DNA of 21,206 bases, from IMG/VR virus record IMGVR_UViG_3300035698_026182, positions 1-21,206 of that record; one strand, given 5' to 3'. Positions 14,049 through 21,206 of this stretch are shown piece after piece. Source of the stretch: a virus. The translations under genes were made by a program, and so were the position numbers. The notes under the pieces were generated by a model. It did not search any database. It had not been told where the DNA came from and saw only the letters and a program-made list of their open reading frames with translations. Each line of letters starts with the position of its first letter. Positions within the stretch are counted from its first letter, which is position 1.

Positions 14049-16496
14049 ATGTTTGGAATAAATGTCGGTAGAATCATTGGTTATCTGACACTCAACACGA
14101 AAGGCTGGGATAAGAAGAACCGGAGCATCAAGGCTGACCTGAAAGTTCTTGGCCGGGAAATGATGTATCTCGGAACCGCCATCACAGGTGTTATGGCAGG
14201 GACAGTGAGGGAATTTGGTACTTTTGATAAGGCTATCCGGGAAGCAACCGCTGTTACGGCAGGATTAACTACTGGTGAATTTCTCCAAATGCGGGAAATG
14301 GCAGAGGAGATGTCCATTGCTCTAAATAAGGCTGCCACGGAAACCGCAACAGGATTCTACTATCTCGGTTCTGCGGGTCTTTCTGCAACCGAACAGATGC
14401 AATCCTATAACACTGTAGTTAGCCTTGCACGTGCCCTCACAGTTGATGTTGGTGAAGCAGCAGAGGGACTCGTGGACATCATGAGAGCATTTAACATTGA
14501 ATTCTCACGATCCGCAGAAGTTGGAAACACATTAACTGCCGCTATCACGACATCTAATCAAGTCTTCGGAGACTTGGACAAAGCCCTTTCCTATGTATCA
14601 GCAACCGCATCCCTTGCCGGTAACACATTAGAGGAAACATCAGCAGTGCTTGGTATCATGGCAAATGCTGGAATCAAGGGATCACTCGCTGGCACAGTAT
14701 TTAGACGTGCCATCATTAATATGCTTGCTCCGTCATCTGCAATGCGAGACCTTCTACATGAATTAGGAGTTGCTGTGTTTGACATGACTGGAAAATCAAG
14801 GAAATTCGCAGACGTGTTCGGGGATGTATCTGAGGCGATTAAGGGAACCAGTGATGAATATCGAGGTATGGTGTTCCGCGTTCTCTTTGGAGTCCGAGCC
14901 ATCGGTGGTATGATTAAGGTATTTGATGCGGGTCGGGAAGGGCTTCGGGATTATACGAATCAATTATATGATATGAAAACTGCCCTCGATGATGTGACGA
15001 AATGGCAAATGAAGGCGTTCCTCCATCAAATGGGACAAGTCTGGAGAAGAGTGCAGAAGCTTGCCCGAACCATTGGAGAAACCCTTGTCCCCACACTTCA
15101 GGACTTAGGAAAATGGATGGATAGGCGGGCTGTACAATTTGAAAATTGGATAGAGCAAAATAAAGAATTAACTGCATCCGTGATTAAATGGACTACTGCA
15201 ATTGGAGCATCATTGATTCCACTTGGGTTACTCTTAATAGTTTTACCTAACATCGTTACAAGCATTGGATTACTCTATGCTGCTTTCACAGGACTTATTG
15301 TCCCAATTCTTTTAGCCGTTGCTGGATTTTATGCAATTCGAGCAGCTTGGGACATTTCATGGAAAGACATGGAAGGCACAGTAAACAACTTTGCTAAAGA
15401 ATTTAAGGGGTTCTTGGGACTTCTCGGGATTAATTGGGAAAGCACAACCAACTTCCTGACAAGGGCATTCCGGACTTTCGTTGACTCAGTCTGGGACGGT
15501 TGGGTGAGAATAGGACTTATATTACACGGGTTGGGTCAAATAGTTAAGAAAGATTTAGGATTCAAAGCCACAGACCCGTTCATATTTTTCCGTGCTGCAG
15601 GGCGAAAACAAAAATTTGAGGTAGCAGACGAATTGAAACTAACTCTTGTGGACATGGGTATGAAGATGAAGGATTTTGCCAAACACGATGTAAATTTGTT
15701 GAAAGTAGAACTCGGGAGTCTAAAAGACAAAATTCTATCCCTAATTCCAGCTCTTGCTGAACTCCTTAACATTTTCTCAGGCAAAAGGAGAAAAGGATTC
15801 GAGTTAGACTTTGACTGGGAAAGACCAGATTGGGTAAAAGATTTATTTGCGCCTCTTCCAAAATACACTGATACGGCAACAAGTGAATTTACAAAAAAAT
15901 GGAAAGAAGCAACATCAGCAGTTGCCGAAAACTTTAAGACTATGCTTTGGGGAATCGAACGAATTCAACAAGACATAGTTTCCGGGTGGGAACAAGCAAT
16001 TGGGAAAATGATGCAAAGAGGATCATCTTTCGCCGATTTCATGAAAGACATTTATGATGTAATTTATCAGTCCTTTGTTGACTTTGTTTCTAAAATGATA
16101 GCACAGAACTTATTACTTATGACAATGGATGAAAAAGCACGGAAGAAATATGAAACGGGACATCCTGGAATACTATCAGGATGGAATGTGATTGAAGCTC
16201 TAACTGGCTGGCGACCACGAACTGAAGAAGAAAAAGCACAACATGGACGTTATGGAACTTTTATGGAAAAACAAGAGGAAAAGGGAGGTCTTTATACACC
16301 AGGGTTTCAAATGCCCCCATGGGAAGGAGCACAAAAGCAAGCAATTGAGGTCAAAATCACAAATCCTCCAGGGATACCATTAACTGGAACTGCCAGAACA
16401 GAATCAGGTGGTGCTGGAAAACAGGCAGTACTTGGAATTACGTTGGAATTAGCAGAAGAGGATGCAACATTTAGAGAGATATTCGTGAATAAATAA
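14049..16496 (+). CDS. Tail tape measure protein
   Basis: An 815-residue protein. Residues about 55-330 form the TP901-type tape-measure core (FGTFDKAIREATAVTAGLTTGEF, then AEGLVDIMRAFNIEFSRSAEVGN and LAGNTLEETSAVLGIMANAGIKG). Residues about 380-432 are strongly hydrophobic, enough for two or three membrane-crossing helices, as in tape measures that leave the tail and enter the inner membrane during DNA injection. The rest is helical, with an amphipathic, Lys-rich C-terminal part. At the usual 0.15 nm per residue the tail would be about 120 nm long (estimate). It follows the chaperone pair by nine bases; AAAAGG precedes the ATG. No lytic transglycosylase or peptidase motif is seen. Confidence 0.9.
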   Translation: MFGINVGRIIGYLTLNTKGWDKKNRSIKADLKVLGREMMYLGTAITGVMAGTVREFGTFDKAIREATAVTAGLTTGEFLQMREMAEEMSIALNKAATETATGFYYLGSAGLSATEQMQSYNTVVSLARALTVDVGEAAEGLVDIMRAFNIEFSRSAEVGNTLTAAITTSNQVFGDLDKALSYVSATASLAGNTLEETSAVLGIMANAGIKGSLAGTVFRRAIINMLAPSSAMRDLLHELGVAVFDMTGKSRKFADVFGDVSEAIKGTSDEYRGMVFRVLFGVRAIGGMIKVFDAGREGLRDYTNQLYDMKTALDDVTKWQMKAFLHQMGQVWRRVQKLARTIGETLVPTLQDLGKWMDRRAVQFENWIEQNKELTASVIKWTTAIGASLIPLGLLLIVLPNIVTSIGLLYAAFTGLIVPILLAVAGFYAIRAAWDISWKDMEGTVNNFAKEFKGFLGLLGINWESTTNFLTRAFRTFVDSVWDGWVRIGLILHGLGQIVKKDLGFKATDPFIFFRAAGRKQKFEVADELKLTLVDMGMKMKDFAKHDVNLLKVELGSLKDKILSLIPALAELLNIFSGKRRKGFELDFDWERPDWVKDLFAPLPKYTDTATSEFTKKWKEATSAVAENFKTMLWGIERIQQDIVSGWEQAIGKMMQRGSSFADFMKDIYDVIYQSFVDFVSKMIAQNLLLMTMDEKARKKYETGHPGILSGWNVIEALTGWRPRTEEEKAQHGRYGTFMEKQEEKGGLYTPGFQMPPWEGAQKQAIEVKITNPPGIPLTGTARTESGGAGKQAVLGITLELAEEDATFREIFVNK

Positions 16497-16505
16497 AGGA
16501 GAATC

Positions 16506-16874
16506 ATGGCAGCTACATTTCCAAGCTTAACAGGACCGCCTTCCGGACCAGATGTACTTGAGTTCACGGATACGATTTCCACGAATCCAACTATTCGGTC
16601 TCCGAAAGACGCGGGTTACGTTCAAACCCGTGCACGCTTCACCCGGTATCCTCGTCAATGGCATATTGTATATACTGGATTAACAGTGGCAGACAGAAAC
16701 GATATCCGCACTCATGAAGAGGATCGCGGCGTTGGCGGAGACTCGTTCAACTGGACGAATCCTGACGATGACGTTGCCTACACTGTTCGTTTCCTCACCA
16801 AAGTTCTATACAGGGAATGGGAACAGACCGATTATAACCGTTGGGTGGTAAGTTTCGACCTTGAGGAGGTATAA
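16506..16874 (+). CDS. Minor tail tip protein, gpM/DUF2460-like
   Basis: A 122-residue beta protein. The pattern RARFTRYPRQWHIVYTGL...DRNDIRTHEEDRGVGGDSFNWTNPDDDVAYTVRF, ending WVVSFDLEEV, matches short phage tail proteins in which an R-F strand, an aromatic W, a G..SF.W.(N/D)P turn and a closing W.(V)SF.L.EV recur; lambda gpM and DUF2460 proteins show it. These act in the tail tip below the tube. AAAGGAG lies before the ATG, and the stop overlaps the next start (TAATG). Confidence 0.72.
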   Translation: MAATFPSLTGPPSGPDVLEFTDTISTNPTIRSPKDAGYVQTRARFTRYPRQWHIVYTGLTVADRNDIRTHEEDRGVGGDSFNWTNPDDDVAYTVRFLTKVLYREWEQTDYNRWVVSFDLEEV

Positions 16875-17740
16875 TGGCGAAGACACTTCCCACAGGAATC
16901 ACGACACAGAAAAATGCAATCTCCACTTCTGGTGCTTGGCTCACACTCATAGATTTATTTTACCCGGGATCCATAATACCGGATCACAGATTAGTTAATA
17001 ATAATAAAGACCTCAGATATGGTAGAAACACTTATACGGCTACTCCATTATCAGTGTCACAGGTGAAGGAGAATATTCGTGGGGAACTGCCTAAGACTAC
17101 ATTAACGATTTTCGATGTTAATCAGGATCTCCGGGATGACCTACAAACTCATGATGGCTTCTCTGGCGGAGAAGTACAGGTTCGAGCAATCTATTTTGAT
17201 AATGCAGGTAATTCCACAGAAACCAATATACTCGAATACTTTACTATCCTCGAAGTCGTGGCAACTGATGAAAGTGTTGTATTTCAAATTGGTGTAACAG
17301 CACCCCTCTCTAAACGATTCCCCCGGGACAAATACGTCTCCACAATCTGCCGTCATCGTTTCCGGGACGGCATGTGCCAATTTACTGGAGGAATACTTTC
17401 GAATACCGGCATCGCCTTCGTTCAGAGGGACAATGACTATGATTACATCTACACATTAAGTGCAAGCGATACCATCTTCTTCCGTGCTGATCAGATAATT
17501 AGAATTACTGGAAGTGCAAGTAATAATCATGATTACAGAATCAAATCTGTAACTACTAATAACGTCCTCAATCATACTTATATTAATTTTGATACAGAAG
17601 TGAATCTTATTTCTGAAGCCGCGGGTGCCGCTGTCACAATTACGGTCATCTGTGATAAAACCATTTCAGCTTGCCGAGCCAACAATAACTCCACACGTTA
17701 TGGAGGCTCCCCCGGAGTCGCGGAGGGCATCTATGGATAG
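16874..17740 (+). CDS. Minor tail protein, gpL-like, with four-Cys iron-sulfur motif
   Basis: A 288-residue tail-tip protein. The N-terminal half (to about 155) has the DUF1833/gpL look, including the FDVNQDLRDDL and VSVTAPL-type strands. Four cysteines lie as two pairs: C159 and C168 around the RHRFRDGM segment, and C260 and C267 in ICDKTISAC, followed by NNSTRYGGSPGVAEGIYG. In lambda gpL four such cysteines bind a [4Fe-4S] cluster in the mature tip; the same is expected here. A GAGGAGGT stands four bases before the ATG. It ends eight bases inside the next gene. Order M-L-J matches the lambda tip. Confidence 0.85.
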   Translation: MAKTLPTGITTQKNAISTSGAWLTLIDLFYPGSIIPDHRLVNNNKDLRYGRNTYTATPLSVSQVKENIRGELPKTTLTIFDVNQDLRDDLQTHDGFSGGEVQVRAIYFDNAGNSTETNILEYFTILEVVATDESVVFQIGVTAPLSKRFPRDKYVSTICRHRFRDGMCQFTGGILSNTGIAFVQRDNDYDYIYTLSASDTIFFRADQIIRITGSASNNHDYRIKSVTTNNVLNHTYINFDTEVNLISEAAGAAVTITVICDKTISACRANNNSTRYGGSPGVAEGIYG

Positions 17741-20396
17741 AAACACAGCCACAGGTTTGGGAAGTGCATGGGCACTTTTCTCAATGGTAAACCCATTAAA
17801 ACTTGCAAATCCAGTAATTTATTTTGCATCAGTTGCAGTGTCATTTATACTTGCTCCATACTTTCAACCGAAAAATCAGAAAACAGATGCAGATAGCCAA
17901 AGTTACAACTGGAAGAGACCGGGAAATCTTACGGCTTCCAATAACCTTCCTATACCAGTCGTGTACGGAAAAACACGTGTTACACCTGTAATAAAGAATC
18001 AGTTTATGACAATTGGGGGAGACGGTGAATACCTGAATACCTTGTATTCATTCACTGGTCATAAAATAGACGAAATAGACGTATATGATGTTGCTTACGA
18101 AGGTGCTTATAGTACAACATCACCTATTGTAAAGTGGTCATCTCTTTATCCAGGACAAACATTCAAATGTATAAGAAATGGGGCAATTGGAAGCTGGATT
18201 CAATACATTGGCCGTACAGATCCACCCTATGACGTATTAGGAAGTTATTGGATGGTTTGGCACGGAACAGGAGCAATAACTGACATTGAGATAAATGGAA
18301 ACACAATTGATGATTCTATAACAGGTAATAATGATAACATCAATTACGAGACTCGCCCAGGGCTTGCAAATCAGGTATTGATTGACGGATTCGACCGAAC
18401 ATATTCAAACCTGCCACAGACAACTACATTATCACTTGATTCCTGGGTAACTGTCCAAACCAGTTCACTTGTTGCCCAAAATATAGAAGTCACGGTATCT
18501 TTCCCGTCAGGATTATACGGGTATATCAATAGTAACCGCTTGGTTAAACGTGACGTTCGTATTGATTTGGTCTACCGAGAAATAGGAACTACTAGATGGT
18601 TAAGGTTTGAAGATAAAGACTGGAATCAAATACAAGGTGCGTACTCAAAATACATTAATGAATTCAATTATGCAATGAGTTACATGATTTTTCAGGAACG
18701 AATACAGCCATTTCGTGTAACTTTCAAGGCAAAACCAAAAGGTGAATATCTTGATACTGAAAAACAATATGAGATAATGATTCGGAAACGATTACCAAAT
18801 GGCGAACTTGCCAATTCCGTGACTACTGTTGAATTGACAAACGTTGCAACAATCTCCTACGCCCAAGATAGTGATTCAGATGGGGAAATAGATGGATTAG
18901 TGTATCCGGGCGAGTCACTCCTTGGAATGAAAATCAGAGCAACTGAAGAACTACATGGGAGTATAGATTTAACCGGAGTCGTAGAACGCTCCACAGTAAA
19001 GGTGCATAACGGCACATCATGGGTGAACATGGATGCAAACATACACGCCTGGGCTGTATATGACATCCTTGCAAACGGGCATCCCGATCATCCATGTTAC
19101 CCAAACACAACAAATGACGCAGACGAAATCATGGGTGTGTATGGTGCCGGAGTAAGTTATGAAAGGCTCGATTATGCTTCCTTCCTCACTTGGGCAAATG
19201 CCACTGGACCAGATGGGTTAGATTACGAATTGAATATCGTGTTTGATTCCTTCACAACTATCTGGGACGCTATTCTCAAAATCTGTATAGAGGGTCGCGG
19301 GATAGTATTTCCGGTCGGGTCGAAATATAAAGCCCTTCCGGACATCCCAACAGACGCAACAAACCTTTTCTCCATGGGAAATATCGATTTAGGAACTTTC
19401 AAAAAACAATGGATAGATAAGGCTAAAAAAGCAAACACGATTGAGATTACCTTTTTCGACGAAGACAGAGATTATGAGAGGTCAACTTTCGTAGTTCGAA
19501 CATCCGACTGGGACACATCCACGGAACTGAAAGATGCAATTCGCCTATCCCTGAATGGGACTACAAATTACAATCAGGCAGTTGGACTTGGAATATACTA
19601 TCTAAATTGTAATGAATTACTAAATCAAGCCGTTTCATTCATTTCCGATGTGGAAGCATTGGATTTGGAAGTTGGCGATGTACTTTATGTACAGCATGAT
19701 ACGTTGACCGGTACAGGTGGAAAGGTTGTATCATATAATGCCGGAACTGGCGATGTGACTCTGGATAAGGCTATAACTATGGTAACGGGAAAAACATATG
19801 AACTCTATATCCAACACAGTGATGGAACTATTGACCATAAATATCCGTTCTCTGGAAACGGTTCTTTCACCATTCTTACCGGGACTGGCTGGACAACGAA
19901 TCCAGCTCTCCACGATAATTGGGCATTTGGAGAGACAGGAAAAGCAGTGAAGTTGTTCCGCGTTGTGGATATTTCCCGAGACAGTGAATACAAACGCATC
20001 ATTTCCTGCTTAGAATATAACGAAGCAGTTTATGATTCCCGGGCAGGTGGAGACCTTGGAACAGCAAATGTCCCTAAAATTGCACCGGATCGTGACCAAC
20101 CAGACCGGAAACCATTTAACACGGCATCATCCCTGTCAGTATACGAGGTGTTATCCAGAAACAGAGCAACTGGCGAATATGAATCCTCGATTAGCGTCTC
20201 ATGGCAACCAGACGAGGGCGATCCCACGGGTGAATGGGAAGTTAGTTATCGGGATGTTGATGCAAATGACCCGGATTGGAAAGGTGAATGGGATACGAAC
20301 ATTCCATACGATAAATATGAAAGAGTTGAACATAACGGATATACATATATAAGTTTAAGTGATACTAATTTGGGAATTGAACCAGTTAATATATAG
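17733..20396 (+). CDS. Tail tip attachment protein, gpJ-like
   Basis: An 887-residue central tip/host-specificity protein. An N-terminal hydrophobic, Gly/Ala-rich stretch (about 9-44) recalls lambda gpI. Then a Pro-rich turn and NNLPIPVVYGKTRVTPVI (about 70-87) mark the start of the J-type hub. Long beta-rich regions follow, with IRATEELHGSIDLTGVVER and KRIISCLEYNEAVYD typical of J. Near the end is a fibronectin-like part (SSLSVYEVL) and a short CBM5/12-like module (WKGEWDTNIPYDKYERVEHNGYTY), which stops just after GIEP without its usual final Trp. The ATG at 17733 follows GCGGAGGG and overlaps the L gene by eight bases; an upstream ATG at 17625 lies well inside L. The protein should contact the host receptor. 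Confidence 0.85.
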   Translation: MDRNTATGLGSAWALFSMVNPLKLANPVIYFASVAVSFILAPYFQPKNQKTDADSQSYNWKRPGNLTASNNLPIPVVYGKTRVTPVIKNQFMTIGGDGEYLNTLYSFTGHKIDEIDVYDVAYEGAYSTTSPIVKWSSLYPGQTFKCIRNGAIGSWIQYIGRTDPPYDVLGSYWMVWHGTGAITDIEINGNTIDDSITGNNDNINYETRPGLANQVLIDGFDRTYSNLPQTTTLSLDSWVTVQTSSLVAQNIEVTVSFPSGLYGYINSNRLVKRDVRIDLVYREIGTTRWLRFEDKDWNQIQGAYSKYINEFNYAMSYMIFQERIQPFRVTFKAKPKGEYLDTEKQYEIMIRKRLPNGELANSVTTVELTNVATISYAQDSDSDGEIDGLVYPGESLLGMKIRATEELHGSIDLTGVVERSTVKVHNGTSWVNMDANIHAWAVYDILANGHPDHPCYPNTTNDADEIMGVYGAGVSYERLDYASFLTWANATGPDGLDYELNIVFDSFTTIWDAILKICIEGRGIVFPVGSKYKALPDIPTDATNLFSMGNIDLGTFKKQWIDKAKKANTIEITFFDEDRDYERSTFVVRTSDWDTSTELKDAIRLSLNGTTNYNQAVGLGIYYLNCNELLNQAVSFISDVEALDLEVGDVLYVQHDTLTGTGGKVVSYNAGTGDVTLDKAITMVTGKTYELYIQHSDGTIDHKYPFSGNGSFTILTGTGWTTNPALHDNWAFGETGKAVKLFRVVDISRDSEYKRIISCLEYNEAVYDSRAGGDLGTANVPKIAPDRDQPDRKPFNTASSLSVYEVLSRNRATGEYESSISVSWQPDEGDPTGEWEVSYRDVDANDPDWKGEWDTNIPYDKYERVEHNGYTYISLSDTNLGIEPVNI

Positions 20397-20404
20397 GAGG
20401 TGGC

Positions 20405-20866
20405 ATGGATTCATACTTTAAGATTTTAGCAGAACTTTACGGGAAATTAATAACACCGGGCGGGAAAATCCTGGACTTAGGATTACTTAGTTCCAGATAT
20501 ATCACGGATGCTTATGCGGAATACTACATTAATTGTTTACTCGGAACAGAAACAGGTATTGCAGATTTCAAATATCATGATTCTGGAACTGGAACTACCG
20601 CAGAGGCTGTCGGAAACACCACCCTGGAAACCCCGACAGGAATAGCCCGAGTAACTGGCACACAGGTACAAGGAGCAACAGTAAAGACGTTTCAGAGTAT
20701 TGCAACAATTACCTATGATGGTAATTATGAAATCACAGAATGGGGAATATTCAATGCCCTTACAGGTAACACCCTTATGGATAGAGCAGTATTTACAGCG
20801 AGATCAGTAGCAAACGGATATCAATTTCAATTCACTTACAATCATACCGCATTAAGCGGTGGATAA
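20405..20866 (+). CDS. Phage tail-fibre-region structural protein
   Basis: A 153-residue protein of a kind common next to tail-tip genes. The middle FKYHDSGTGTTAEAVGNTTLETP (about 57-79), then RVTGTQVQG, the segment YEITEWGIFNALTGNTLMDRAVF and the end FTYNHTALSGG form its recognisable beta domain. The first 45 residues are probably helical and may attach it to the tip. AGGAGGT sits six bases before the start, and the gene begins eight bases after gpJ, so the two are probably made together. Exact role (fibre base, receptor-binding or decoration) cannot be told. Confidence 0.75.
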   Translation: MDSYFKILAELYGKLITPGGKILDLGLLSSRYITDAYAEYYINCLLGTETGIADFKYHDSGTGTTAEAVGNTTLETPTGIARVTGTQVQGATVKTFQSIATITYDGNYEITEWGIFNALTGNTLMDRAVFTARSVANGYQFQFTYNHTALSGG

Positions 20867-20877
20867 GGAGAAGTACA

Positions 20878-21206
20878 ATGGCAGGACAGATGACGAAAGA
20901 AGGTCTCAGGGAATTATCTGATGCAGTCTATTTAGACAACGCTACCCCTGAAGACAAAGAAGTAATTTTATTCTCGAACGATGAAGCAATTACGGATGCA
21001 ACTGTAAACGCTGACCTCACTGAAATCACAACCGTTGGTGGGGAAAAGGTTACATTGACCAAGGCAAACTGGGATGTCGCAACAGATGCCGACCCAGTGG
21101 TTTCCACGTACCAGACGGGAACTGGCGTGGTATTTAACATCACAGGCGATTTAACCGTGTATGGTTGGGCTGTCAAGGGTGTGACCAGTGACAAGATTTA
21201 TGGTGC
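20878..21206 (+). CDS. Tail-fibre-region protein, 3' end cut by the window
   Basis: A frame open from ATG 20878 to the window end (109 codons seen). The ATG has AAGGAG seven bases upstream and lies eleven bases after the previous stop. It begins MAGQMTKEGLRELSDAVYLDN and continues with EVILFSNDEAITDATVNADLTEI, a Trp in KANWDVA and GDLTVYGWAVKG. This pattern (a short helical start, then LF.N...., ..AdltE...GG, W, and a Y-G-W strand) is seen in small phage proteins encoded after tip genes. It is probably a virion component of the tail. The complementary-strand frame across it is a shadow. Confidence 0.72.
   Translation, partial: MAGQMTKEGLRELSDAVYLDNATPEDKEVILFSNDEAITDATVNADLTEITTVGGEKVTLTKANWDVATDADPVVSTYQTGTGVVFNITGDLTVYGWAVKGVTSDKIYG

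Noticed and set aside
20032-20352. A 106-codon + strand frame inside the gpJ gene
   Set aside because: The product is low in recognisable motifs and overlaps the fibronectin/CBM-like end of gpJ, which reads well in its own frame.

Overview
The window reads as part of a tailed-phage (or prophage) genome, most likely a siphovirus with a lambda-like tail. The right half is an ordered late module: neck proteins, tail tube, tail-assembly chaperone pair, tape measure, tip proteins resembling lambda gpM, gpL and gpJ, then tail-fibre-type genes. All genes lie on the + strand, are packed end to end, and are mostly joined by ATGA, TAATG or longer overlaps with good Shine-Dalgarno sequences. No tRNA, CRISPR array, insertion sequence or integrase is visible. 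The host cannot be named from this sequence; the SD use and gpL/gpJ-type tip fit a bacterial host.

Left region (1-10153): a 14-gene sugar or glycan cassette. In order it encodes a GT-A-type glycosyltransferase (cut by the window edge), a ParB/Srx-like domain fused to a glycosyltransferase, a CmoB-like class I methyltransferase, a TylF/macrocin-type O-methyltransferase, a cupin, two more GT2-like glycosyltransferases, a radical SAM/SPASM enzyme, a second cupin of sugar-phosphate isomerase type, a small unknown protein, both halves of a split transketolase, a second radical SAM enzyme with a B12-binding-like N-terminus, and a DUF115/MAF-like protein. None has an obvious membrane segment and there is no flippase or polymerase. 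The cassette could therefore build and attach an unusual, perhaps O-methylated glycan to a protein (virion or host) in the cytoplasm. That role is inference.

Boundary (10150-10197): a near-consensus sigma70-type promoter (TTGACA, 17-nt spacer, TATCTT) whose -35 box overlaps the stop codon of the last cassette gene. It probably drives the structural genes to its right.

Right region (10198-21206): a DnaT-like head/neck protein, two unknown virion-type proteins, a 50-residue Cys-containing protein, a head-closure-like protein, an HK97 gp10-like protein, a tail terminator, the tail tube protein, and a G/GT chaperone pair. The pair carries a canonical A_AAA_AAC -1 frameshift site followed by a candidate stem/pseudoknot. 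The 815-residue tape measure, the M-, L- and J-like tip proteins and two tail-fibre-type proteins follow; the last runs off the window. No stretch longer than 300 bases lacks a gene.

The points most worth following are the cassette as a pathway (split transketolase, two radical SAM enzymes, ParB-glycosyltransferase fusion), the promoter at its boundary, the frameshift signal, and the short gpJ with no gpK gene before it.
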